Assembly (NCBI GenBank): GCA_050945695.1
Contig: JBMNTK010000004.1
Coordinates: 1 to 39,221, forward strand
DNA from: Ch71 sp050945695
GTDB lineage: Bacteria > Chloroflexota > Anaerolineae > DRVO01
Reading direction: 5' to 3'
DNA length: 39,221 bases
Part shown: positions 8,013 to 15,676 of the stretch, one piece after another
How positions within the stretch are numbered: position 1 is the first letter of the stretch
How the letters are laid out: the number at the start of each line of letters is the position of its first letter
The notes under the pieces: generated by a model
The model's database searches: none
The model's input: only the letters and a program-made list of their open reading frames with translations
What the model was told of the DNA's origin: nothing
Translations under genes and position numbers: made by a program

Positions 8013-8366
8013 GTGACTCGGGTAACACGGAGCGTAGACCGGCAGGATGTGGAGAGGATCGTCCAGCAGATAGTGGACGCCTTCCGGCCCCAGAAAGTGA
8101 TCCTCTTTGGCTCTCATGCCTACGGCGTTCCCGATGCCGAGAGCGATGTGGACCTGCTGGTGGTCATGGACACCGACGATCCGCTCCACACCGCTGGGCT
8201 CATCTCTTCGGCAATAGACCATCCGTTCCCTATAGACATCCTCGTCTTGCGACCCAGAGACCTGGAACAGTCCCTCGACGAGAGCAGCGTCTTCGCCAGA
8301 CAGGTCAGCACCGAGGGCCGGGTGCTGTATGAAGCAAGCGACGATCGAGTGGCTCAGCCGCGCTGA
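8013..8366 (+). CDS. MNT-type minimal nucleotidyltransferase (antitoxin)
   Basis: 117 residues with the nucleotidyltransferase core FGSHAYG followed by SDVDLLVV: Gly33-Ser34 and the metal-binding Asp45 and Asp47, with a third acidic candidate Asp75 in FPIDILVL. MNT proteins paired with HEPN toxins act as antitoxins, in studied cases by AMPylating the HEPN RNase. Start GTG 8013 has AGGAGG 4 bases upstream, preferred over the in-frame ATG at 7953. The 3' end overlaps the HEPN gene by 38 bases, so the two are translationally coupled. Confidence 0.88.
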   Translation: MTRVTRSVDRQDVERIVQQIVDAFRPQKVILFGSHAYGVPDAESDVDLLVVMDTDDPLHTAGLISSAIDHPFPIDILVLRPRDLEQSLDESSVFARQVSTEGRVLYEASDDRVAQPR

Positions 8367-8712
8367 GGGGGACTGGAAGGTAGCTCGGCGCGAGATGGAA
8401 GCGCCTGACCCGGTCTACAACGTGGTCTGCTTCCTCGCTCCGCAGTGCGCCGAGAAGTGCCTCAAGGCGGTGCTTGAGGAGTACGGCGTCGCCTTTGCCA
8501 AGACGCATGATCTCGTGGTCCTACTCGACCTCATGGCCGGGCGGCTCCCCGGCCTCGAGGAGTTGAGGCAGGACATCGCGTATCTCACACCCTTTGCCAT
8601 CGCGGGTCGCTACCCGGGCATGGAAGCCGGTCCGGACACAGCTGCAGCCGCTCTGCGCATCGCCGGCGAAGTCCGGCGGGCGTCGCATCAGATCCTAGGC
8701 TGGCAGCCCTAG
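8329..8712 (+). CDS. HEPN-domain protein (toxin partner of MNT)
   Basis: 127 residues of the COG2250-type HEPN family. Visible: an initial helix IEWLSRAEGDWKVARREM, the CFLAPQCAEKCLKAVLEE helix, KTHDLVVLLDL (58-68) and the conserved AIAGRYPGM (90-98). HEPN partners of MNT proteins are RNase toxins. The canonical R-x4-6-H RNase motif is not obvious to me here, so catalytic competence is uncertain. Starts inside the MNT gene (ATG 8329). Confidence 0.87.
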   Translation: MKQATIEWLSRAEGDWKVARREMEAPDPVYNVVCFLAPQCAEKCLKAVLEEYGVAFAKTHDLVVLLDLMAGRLPGLEELRQDIAYLTPFAIAGRYPGMEAGPDTAAAALRIAGEVRRASHQILGWQP

Positions 8713-8721
8713 CTGGTAACA

Positions 8722-8818
8722 CCACAGGTCTCAGCGCCCCGGCACCAGGATGCCGGTGCCCCACCGATTGGCGCCGGGGGTGCCCAGGCACTAGGCTCAG
8801 GGCTGCCGGAACCTGTGG
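8722..8818. repeat. Imperfectly palindromic intergenic segment
   Basis: The outer arms CCACAGGT (8722-8729) and ACCTGTGG (8811-8818) enclose further short stems, CCGGCA/TGCCGG (8739-8744 with 8751-8756) and GGCACC/GGTGCC. It could be a terminator for the MNT/HEPN pair, a small repeat element or a structured RNA. No T-tract follows. Confidence 0.35.
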
Positions 8819-8898
8819 CACTTCACAGGCGTCCTAGCTCTAGCGTCACGTGTAACCGCAGTCAGGAACCGCTAGCTGACCCCAAGAGGAATGAGTAC

Positions 8899-10050
8899 AT
8901 GACACTCACCAGACAGTCCATCTCCCGATACCCGATCGCCGCCCTGTGCCTACTAACCCTGGCACTCGGCCTCGTGGCCTGCGGCAGCACTCCCGTACCC
9001 CCAACCCTGCCCCCGCCGCCTCCCACCGTAGCCCCGTCACCTACCGCAGCCGTTGAGGAGCCAACCGCTACCGTGGCCGCCGCCGAGGCTCCGACCGAGG
9101 TCGCAACGACGGCCGCCACGCCGACAGCCGAAGCCGCCGCCACGCTGCAAGCTCAGACCCTGGAGCCCACGCAGGACTGGTTCGTGCGCAACCTGATGGT
9201 CGGCCCCGGGCGCACTTACGTCTTCCTGGAAGCCCTCCGCGAGCAGGAGCAGGGACCGTACCAGCTCCTGTACAGCGATGACGACGGCCAGACCTGGACT
9301 CCCTTCCCGGGCGGCCTGCCCCCGGAGGACTGCCTCAACAACGTCAACATCGACTACGCCGCCACCGACTCGCTCTACGTCGGGGCGTGTGAAGGTGGGC
9401 TGTACCATTGGACCGGCTCGCGCTGGGAGCGCATCTCGGATCAGCGGGTGGGGACACTGGAAGTAGTCTACCAGGACCCCCAGATCATGTGGTCAGCCGA
9501 CCCCGCTGCCGGACCCGGTGAGCCCATGATCAGCCGCAGCGAAGACGGTGGTCGCACTTGGGTGGCGGCCGATACGGGCATTGACAGGAGCTCGGGTATC
9601 ACCCACCTGGGCATAGACCCCAGAGACAGCAACACCCTCTACGCGCTGAGCCAGACGGTACTGTACCGAGGCACCCCCGACGGGCAGTGGCAGGTAGTCC
9701 CCACGCCCGAGTTCCCCTCATCGTTCACCGGCATGGCCATCGAGGGTGGCACCGGCGCCCTCTATCTCAGCCTGGGCGTCCCCAGCAACCAGATCTGGCG
9801 TTCAGAAAACCCAAGCATCGCCGATATCGCCTCCGTGCGCTGGGGGCTCCTGCATGAGTTCGGTGAGGGGCAGACGGTTGCCCTGATGGCCACCGGCCCC
9901 AGCCCCAGCGGTCTGGCGTTGTACGCCAACCTGGCTGAGACCCATAAGTCCGAGGACGGCGTTATCCTCATCGGTGACGCCCTGCCCTATCGTTCCCCCG
10001 ATGGCGGCATCACCTGGAAGCGGATCGTCATCCCCGGCTGGATCGAGTAG
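8899..10050 (+). CDS. Lipoprotein with BNR/sortilin-like propeller repeats
   Basis: 383 residues, exported and lipid-anchored: a signal peptide ending LVAC with lipobox Cys28, then a long Pro/Thr/Ala linker (about 30-90) typical of cell-wall-spanning stalks. The rest is a beta-propeller-like domain with Asp-box signatures: YSDDDGQTWTPF, SRSEDGGRTWVA and YRSPDGGITWKR, with related strands between. Such repeats occur in sialidases, sortilin and photosystem assembly factor Ycf48, and usually mediate binding; no catalytic residues are evident. The ATG at 8899 is chosen because it opens the signal peptide and has AGAGGA upstream. Followed at once by a strong hairpin. Confidence 0.8.
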   Translation: MTLTRQSISRYPIAALCLLTLALGLVACGSTPVPPTLPPPPPTVAPSPTAAVEEPTATVAAAEAPTEVATTAATPTAEAAATLQAQTLEPTQDWFVRNLMVGPGRTYVFLEALREQEQGPYQLLYSDDDGQTWTPFPGGLPPEDCLNNVNIDYAATDSLYVGACEGGLYHWTGSRWERISDQRVGTLEVVYQDPQIMWSADPAAGPGEPMISRSEDGGRTWVAADTGIDRSSGITHLGIDPRDSNTLYALSQTVLYRGTPDGQWQVVPTPEFPSSFTGMAIEGGTGALYLSLGVPSNQIWRSENPSIADIASVRWGLLHEFGEGQTVALMATGPSPSGLALYANLAETHKSEDGVILIGDALPYRSPDGGITWKRIVIPGWIE

Positions 10051-10060
10051 GGCTCAGTAG

Positions 10061-10099
10061 CCCCGAGGAGCCCACGCAGGGCACGCGGGCTCCTCGGGG
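10061..10099 (+). terminator. Strong hairpin after the BNR lipoprotein gene
   Basis: CCCCGAGGAGCCC (10061-10073) pairs perfectly with GGGCTCCTCGGGG (10087-10099) around a 13-base loop, 10 bases after the stop codon. There is no T-tract, as is common in GC-rich genomes, so it may terminate transcription or stabilise the mRNA end. Confidence 0.6.
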
Positions 10100-10304
10100 C
10101 ATCGCGGGGGCCATTGCAGGTGCCTCGAGCCTCGAGCGCAGGTACAATGGCAGCATCCAACCCTGGAGTGGGCGCCTGTGTAGATCCGCGCCTCCTTGGA
10201 AGAAGCCGGTTAGGCGTGATCCAGGTAGGGTACTCCTGCTACGCTCGACCTACACGCCGATCGAAGGCTGAGGGCTGCTAATCCCGAGAACATCACGCGC
10301 ATAG

Positions 10305-10407
10305 TGCGCCAAGGGCGCAGAGAGCTGCGTACTGTCGGCTCAGACACCCACAGCAGTGCGCTCCACCTCTGCGCCCTTCTCCGCGGTCTCAGCGATCTCT
10401 GCGGTGA
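10305..10407. repeat. Inverted-repeat element related to 4823-4915
   Basis: AAGGGCGCAGAG (10311-10322) is a perfect inverted copy of CTCTGCGCCCTT (10367-10378). The right side continues CCGCGGTCTCAGCGATCTCTGCGG, resembling the right arm of the element at 4823-4915. It lies in the 379-base gap 10051-10429 between two convergent genes; apart from this element and the hairpin at 10061-10099 I see nothing else in that gap. Confidence 0.5.
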
Positions 10408-10429
10408 ATCCCCTCCTAGCTGCTGCCGC

Positions 10430-13072
10430 TTACCCCGCCTCCACCGTAACCGTGAGCGTCTGCCCGCGCTGGAGCACCGTCCGCTCAGGCAGGTGCACCA
10501 CCAGCCGCCCCTCTTGCACCGATGCCTCCACCGGCAAGGGCTGGCGCGCCAGCGTCGCTCTCACCTCTCCGCCGCTGGCGCTCCCCAGGATCAGCCGCTC
10601 CAACGGCAACGATCCGTAGTCCACCTTCAGCGAGGCCGTCCCCTGGCCGTCCTCGATCTGCTGCTCGTAGGTGCCCCAGGCACCGTCCACCGACCAGAAC
10701 GACCGCCAGTCCTCCGGATGCAGCCGGGGGGCGAACCCCAGCGTCCGGTGGGGCATGTCGAAATGGAAGCCCGACAGGGCGGTGAGCAGCGACCAGGAGG
10801 CCAGCGACCGGGCGTAGTGGCTGCCGCACTCGAACTCGTTCCACGGGTTGCGGCGCACTCCGTCGTGGCGCTCGCGCAGGCCTCGGGCTATCGCCAAGCC
10901 CTCCTGAACAAAGCCCTCATAGATCAGGTGCGAGGCCACCTGATACTCGATGCCGCACCAGACCTCGTCGGAGTAGGGGAAGGGGATCGCCGGCCGACCG
11001 CCCCGGGGCCAGGTGCACAGCAACAGCCCCGCTTCTTCGTTGATAGCGTAGATGCGCTGGGGGTTGGGGTGCTCCCACATCTCGGTGCGCCAGTTGTAGC
11101 GGAAGATGGACTGCAGGGCGGCACGGACGTGCTCGTGGTCCAGCAGCAACCCCAGACCCGTGATCTCGGCCAGCCACTGGCCGATCACCTGGTCCGCCAG
11201 GCAACCATCCCCGTACTGGTACTTGGGGGTGAGCTCCCAGTTCGGCTTCTGCACGTACCACTCGCCGTTGAAGAGCTCCTCGTCCATCCGTCGCTGGCCG
11301 CTCTCGAAAATCCGCCGGTACTCGTCCGCCTCGGCCGCATCGGCACCCGGTGCGCCCGTCTCTGCCAGGTGACGCACCATCTCCTCGGCAGCCCGCAGGG
11401 CGCCCAGGTAGAACGAGCCGATCATGGAGTTGGGCCCGGAGAACTCGATATCGTAGGTGTTGTGCTGGATTCCCTCGATCACTCCGTCTCGGTCGGCATC
11501 CCACTGCTGCCAGGCATACTCCAGCGCCTTCTTGGCCTTGGGCCACCACTTACGCAGCCAGCCGTCATCACCGCAGAGCCGCCAGTCCCGGTAGAGCTTG
11601 ATGAGCCCGCCCAGCTGGCCATCGGCGGCGGCGTGGAACTGGCTGGGCGGGCTGCCCAGGGGCAACTGCAGCCGGAACCCCATGTGTCCGCCATCGGTCA
11701 TGTTGTAGGTGTAGTCGGCCTCCCGCAGCGAACGCTCCAGGGAGGGGAACAGGAAGGCCACCGTCTGGGCGTAGTTCCAGACGTGGGTGCAGGAGCCCTC
11801 ACAGCAGCCAGCATCTGAGTGGCACCCCTCGAAGCCGTAGAAGGTACCGTCCGTCAGGCGCAGGACCGTCGGGCTGTGGAGGATGCTGGCCTGGCTGGAG
11901 ATCGCGTCCAGCACGTACGGGGGCAGCTTGGAGGCAAAGAGGGTGTCGTGGAAGAGCTTGGTCTGCCCGTAGAGCCGGTCCTCGTGGTCGGCGAAGTAGT
12001 GAGCCACCTCCAGGGCATCACTCCACTGGGTGGCGTAGTAGTTGCGCCACACCGGCCGCTCCTCTTCGCACCCGCACCCGGACCCGCAGCTGCAGCCGCT
12101 TTCGCCCCAGTACTTGACGAAGTTGGGGAAATGCCAGGTGATGAAGAAGGGCAGGATGACCTTCTCACCCGGGGCCAGCTGCGCCCGCAGCCCCAGCGAG
12201 CCCACATCGCTTCTCCCGTCCTCAGAGGGCGGGTACTCCCGTTCCGGCAGGGTGCCGCTCGCCGAGAAGTGATCCCAGAACTCGTGCATGGCATCGAACC
12301 AGCCCGCCCGCAAGGAGGCCTTCTGGCAGAACACCTCAGGCCAGGTGGTAGTGAGGGCCATGGAGCCAAAGCGCGGGTGGGCGCGAGGGTACTTCTCCGA
12401 GGTGAGGAAGAGCCCCCGTACCGGATCCCTCTCCACGTAGGAGTTGACGTTGCCTCCCAGATGGTCGCCATAGAAGGGCCCCGAGCCCGGGTACCCCACG
12501 GCGTTGAAGAGGCTCCCCACCAGGCTGACCTCCACCGAGACGTCAGTGGTGTTGGTCACGTGGTAGTACAGGACGGCGATGGGCAGGCCCGACTCATCGG
12601 GATTCATGGGGATGAAGGGGCTGAAGGCCTCCAGGTTCACCTGCACCGGCAAGGCCGGGTCCTCGAACTCTACCCAGGCCAGAGGGAACTCTCCCCGCAA
12701 GGCAGACGACCACATGTGGGGCAACCCAGAGCCGTCCTCCCGGGTGACCCCGAACCCGAACCCTCGAAAACCACCGCCGCCACGGCCGGTATAGGGCGGG
12801 GGAGGCGGCCCCTGCAGCACCCGGGTTACGGGCTCGTCCCCCTGAGCGCGGGCCCAGATGGTGAAGAAGGAATAGGGGAGGATGGTGCCCTTGTTGGGCC
12901 GGTTGAAGATCTCCCAGTCTACCAGCAAGCCGCCGGCAGTGAGAGAGACACATCCGGTCCCGATGCCGCCCAAGGGAAAGGCGGCTTCGGTGGCAGTGTA
13001 GCCGTCGTAGATGGGCTGAGGGCCTAACGACAGGAGCTCTTCCGGGGAATACGCGTCCGACACTTCCGTCAT
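10430..13072 (-). CDS. GH116 family glucosidase (GBA2-type glucosylceramidase fold)
   Basis: 880 residues with the two-domain plan of GH116: an N-terminal beta-sandwich domain beginning FPLGGIGTGCVSL (32-44), then an (alpha/alpha)6 catalytic domain (former DUF608). By alignment from memory with archaeal and thermophilic members, the nucleophile is Glu415 in YGFEGC and the acid/base Asp541 in HNTYD. The conserved SCTHVWNY (427-434) is present. The family hydrolyses beta-glucosides or beta-xylosides, including glucosylceramide in animals. An unusual Cys-rich segment CSCGSGCGCEEE (327-338) lies between the domains. No signal peptide is seen, so it is probably cytoplasmic. Start ATG 13072 has GGAGG 8 bases upstream. 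It follows a GT4 gene by 65 bases on the same strand, suggesting work on the same glycan. Confidence 0.9.
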   Translation of the reverse strand: MTEVSDAYSPEELLSLGPQPIYDGYTATEAAFPLGGIGTGCVSLTAGGLLVDWEIFNRPNKGTILPYSFFTIWARAQGDEPVTRVLQGPPPPPYTGRGGGGFRGFGFGVTREDGSGLPHMWSSALRGEFPLAWVEFEDPALPVQVNLEAFSPFIPMNPDESGLPIAVLYYHVTNTTDVSVEVSLVGSLFNAVGYPGSGPFYGDHLGGNVNSYVERDPVRGLFLTSEKYPRAHPRFGSMALTTTWPEVFCQKASLRAGWFDAMHEFWDHFSASGTLPEREYPPSEDGRSDVGSLGLRAQLAPGEKVILPFFITWHFPNFVKYWGESGCSCGSGCGCEEERPVWRNYYATQWSDALEVAHYFADHEDRLYGQTKLFHDTLFASKLPPYVLDAISSQASILHSPTVLRLTDGTFYGFEGCHSDAGCCEGSCTHVWNYAQTVAFLFPSLERSLREADYTYNMTDGGHMGFRLQLPLGSPPSQFHAAADGQLGGLIKLYRDWRLCGDDGWLRKWWPKAKKALEYAWQQWDADRDGVIEGIQHNTYDIEFSGPNSMIGSFYLGALRAAEEMVRHLAETGAPGADAAEADEYRRIFESGQRRMDEELFNGEWYVQKPNWELTPKYQYGDGCLADQVIGQWLAEITGLGLLLDHEHVRAALQSIFRYNWRTEMWEHPNPQRIYAINEEAGLLLCTWPRGGRPAIPFPYSDEVWCGIEYQVASHLIYEGFVQEGLAIARGLRERHDGVRRNPWNEFECGSHYARSLASWSLLTALSGFHFDMPHRTLGFAPRLHPEDWRSFWSVDGAWGTYEQQIEDGQGTASLKVDYGSLPLERLILGSASGGEVRATLARQPLPVEASVQEGRLVVHLPERTVLQRGQTLTVTVEAG

Positions 13073-13137
13073 GGTGGTACCTCCGTTCCGGGTGGAGGTT
13101 CAGTTGAGGCGGATTGAACACGGGCTTGGGCAGGCTG

Positions 13138-14256
13138 TCAATCAGCGTGGGCCGAGAGGACCCGGCGGTAGAGGGCTTGCGTCTGCCTGGCGGCGGTTTC
13201 CCAACTGTAGCGAGCGGCCTGGGCCAGCCCCTGCAGACGCAGCTCCTCCCGGCGAGCCGGGTCGCCCACCACCGCCCGCAGCCCCGCGGCAAGGCTCTCG
13301 ACATCGGTAGGCTCAACGTACTGGACGGCGTCCCCACCCACTTCCGGTAAGGCGCCAGCGTGAGAGGCCACCACCGGTGCCCCACAGGCCATCGCCTCCA
13401 CCACCGGCAGCCCAAACCCCTCATAGAGGGACGGAAGGACGAGCGCCGTCGCCAGGCTGTAGAGAGCCACCAGAGCCTCCTGGGGCACATAACCCAGGAA
13501 CCGCACCTCCTTCTCCAGCCCCAACTCCTCCACCGCCCGTAGGACCGGCTTGGTCTTCCAGCCCGTAGGCCCCACGATGACCAGGCGCTCTGCCATCCGC
13601 TCATGGGCGCGCAGGCGGGCAAACGCCTGCAGTAGGCGCACCAGGTTCTTGCGGGGCTCGATAGTGCCCACGTAGAGCAGGAAAGCCTCGGGCACCTGCC
13701 ACTCCGGCCGCAGCCTCGCCCGCGCGGTTGCCCGGTCCAGCGGCCGAAAGGAGCTATCCGGGGCCTCATGGACCACCTGGATCTTGGCCGCCGGCACTCC
13801 CAGGATGCGGATGATGTCCTGTTTCGTGGCCTCGGACACGGCGATGATGGCGCCGGCCCGGCGGGCTGCCAGCGGGATCAGGGGGCGCATAGAGAGCACC
13901 CGCCGGCCGTAGTGGTGCTGGGGGCAGAGCCAGAGGGTCATGTCGTGGATGGTGATGACCGTGGGGCAAGGGGAGGCCACCGGCGCCACGCTGTTGGTGA
14001 AGTGGCCCAGGTCCAGGCCCAAGCGGTTCAGCCGGAAAGGCAACACGAACTGCATCCAGAGCGTCTTGTTGAGCCGGCCCCTCGGCTGGTCCCTTCCTTC
14101 GGCGCCCGTCTGACCGACCCCATAGCGGGGTGGGCGGTGAGACAGGGGGACCACCTCCTCTCCCAGGGCCTGAAGGCCGGAGAGAAGGTTGGCGGTGTAG
14201 GTACCCACTCCGCTGTGGGTAACGCATAGGGGAGTAACGTCAAACCCAACTCGCAC
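13138..14256 (-). CDS. Glycosyltransferase family 4
   Basis: 372 residues with GT-B fold. The N-terminus reads RVGFDVTPL with HSGVGTYTANLL. The C-terminal donor-binding half has LLYVGTIEPRKNL (194-205) and the E-x7-E motif YEGFGLPVVEAMACG with Glu279 and Glu287. It resembles mannosyl- or rhamnosyltransferases of cell-surface polysaccharide synthesis and acts on the inner membrane face with a nucleotide-sugar donor. The start is a GTG at 14256, right at the first beta strand, with AAGGAG upstream; the in-frame ATG at 14433 lies deep inside the preceding gene and is rejected. It overlaps the O-antigen-ligase-like gene by 17 bases. Confidence 0.92.
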   Translation of the reverse strand: MRVGFDVTPLCVTHSGVGTYTANLLSGLQALGEEVVPLSHRPPRYGVGQTGAEGRDQPRGRLNKTLWMQFVLPFRLNRLGLDLGHFTNSVAPVASPCPTVITIHDMTLWLCPQHHYGRRVLSMRPLIPLAARRAGAIIAVSEATKQDIIRILGVPAAKIQVVHEAPDSSFRPLDRATARARLRPEWQVPEAFLLYVGTIEPRKNLVRLLQAFARLRAHERMAERLVIVGPTGWKTKPVLRAVEELGLEKEVRFLGYVPQEALVALYSLATALVLPSLYEGFGLPVVEAMACGAPVVASHAGALPEVGGDAVQYVEPTDVESLAAGLRAVVGDPARREELRLQGLAQAARYSWETAARQTQALYRRVLSAHAD

Positions 14257-15601
14257 TTGCCTGGTCTCCTTCTTGAGGGCTCGGCCCCTGGGCCTGCAAA
14301 GCAGCCAGCAAGCCCATGAGCAGGGCCCCACGCCAGTTCGTCCAGAACCATAGGGGTGTGTCGAAGGTCCCGGCCACGAGCAGCGCCACCCAGACGTGAG
14401 CATACCGGCCCTGACGCGCGCGCATGCTGCCAAGGAGAGGAAGGGCCATGAGTGCCAGCCAACCGGCTCCGCCCAGGAGCCCGGTCTCTACCATCACCAG
14501 CAAGGGGACACAGTGGACCGGGCCGGCCTCGGGGTGAAGGGCACGGGCAGCAGCGAGGCCGTTGCCGACACCTACGCCCAGCCATGGCCGGGCGCTGATC
14601 AGCTCCAAGGCCACCCGGGCATCGCGCCCGCGCTCCTGGAGGGACCGGGCCTCGATGAGGGTATCCAGTCGGGTCCAGCGGCTCAGCAGCGGGTCGCCAT
14701 AGGCCACCAGCAGGGTCAGCGCCAGCACCAGGGGCACCCAAAGGCCCCATACCCTGGGAACCGGGGAGCGGCCGGCCCTGGGCAGGGCCCGGTGGGCCAC
14801 CAAGCCGGCGGCCAGGGCCAGGTAGCTGGCCCGTGAGCAGCTAACCAGCAGCCCCAAGGTCCCTACCGCCAGCCCCAGCAGGTGCGCCCTCCGCGCCCAA
14901 CCCTCCAGGCGGCCACAACCTGGCAGGAGGGTCAGCAACATCACGCTCAGCATGGCGCCCAACACGTTAGGGTGGGCGGTAAGCCCGTAGCCGCGCAGCC
15001 AGGCCCGCTGGTCACTGTCCCAGAGGACACTGGTCCCCTCGACCTGGGGGTCCAGTGCCGGCTCACCCAGGAACGACAGCCCCAGGTCCTGCTGCAAGGC
15101 AAACTGGACCAGAGCCACCCCTCCCTGCACGGCCACCACCACGAGAAACGCCCCTCTCACCGGCGATGGCCCGTTGAGCTGGTAAAGGTAGGCGTACCAC
15201 AGCAGGGCCAGACCCCCGAGCTGGACCACCGTGCGCTCGGTCGGAGCGGGCTCCAGCCCCGAAAGCACCAGCAGTGACAGCCCGACCAGAGGTGCGGTCA
15301 CGGTGGCGCTGCCCCACCGCCACGGTCTGCGATTGGCCCCTGCCCAGCCCAGGAGGCTAAGCAGGGGCAGTAAGCTCAGCGCGCCCAGGACTGCCGGCCG
15401 ATGGGCTGGGACAGGCAGGCTCACCAGCGGCCACCAGGCAAAGGGTCCCACCCGCCAGGCCGGAGTGCTCAAGGCCAGGACCAAGAAGGCGGCAAACGAT
15501 GCCCCGGCCGTTAGCGCCGATAGCTGGGAAAGCAGTTGCAGAATGGGGCGCCTGCGCCAAGAATGGAGGTCCGGGCGGGCGACAGCCACGGCCGCCTTCA
15601 T
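14240..15601 (-). CDS. O-antigen ligase/polymerase-like membrane protein (Wzy/WaaL family), 1
   Basis: 453 residues, mostly hydrophobic, with roughly a dozen predicted membrane segments. The family features are LTAHPNVLGAMLSVM, LVSCSRASYLALAAGL and, in the large outer loop, SARPWLGVGVGNG followed by VHCVPLLVMVETGLLGG. Such GT-C enzymes join lipid-linked glycan to an acceptor or polymerise repeat units outside the membrane. In a Chloroflexota-like cell without classical LPS the product would be another envelope glycan (inference). Start ATG 15601 has AGGAGG 5 bases upstream. It is the first gene of a group with GT4 and GH116, and is divergent from the plus-strand ligase-like gene 75 bases away. 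Confidence 0.87.
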   Translation of the reverse strand: MKAAVAVARPDLHSWRRRPILQLLSQLSALTAGASFAAFLVLALSTPAWRVGPFAWWPLVSLPVPAHRPAVLGALSLLPLLSLLGWAGANRRPWRWGSATVTAPLVGLSLLVLSGLEPAPTERTVVQLGGLALLWYAYLYQLNGPSPVRGAFLVVVAVQGGVALVQFALQQDLGLSFLGEPALDPQVEGTSVLWDSDQRAWLRGYGLTAHPNVLGAMLSVMLLTLLPGCGRLEGWARRAHLLGLAVGTLGLLVSCSRASYLALAAGLVAHRALPRAGRSPVPRVWGLWVPLVLALTLLVAYGDPLLSRWTRLDTLIEARSLQERGRDARVALELISARPWLGVGVGNGLAAARALHPEAGPVHCVPLLVMVETGLLGGAGWLALMALPLLGSMRARQGRYAHVWVALLVAGTFDTPLWFWTNWRGALLMGLLAALQAQGPSPQEGDQASASWV

Positions 15602-15676
15602 AGAACCCTCCTGCCCTCAGGCCCCGCGCACCCGACCCGCTTGTGCGCACCACTATCAAGGGGGTCTAGCACCCAA

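Noticed and set aside
10304..13027. Two long plus-strand open frames (10304-11818 and 11819-13027)
   Set aside because: They lie exactly opposite the GH116 gene, show no family resemblance, and are rich in Gly, Pro, Val, Gln and His as expected for the antisense of a GC-rich gene.
12594..13769. Minus-strand open frame of 391 residues spanning the GT4/GH116 junction
   Set aside because: Out of frame with both well-supported genes and rich in Trp, Arg and Cys, a typical off-frame composition.
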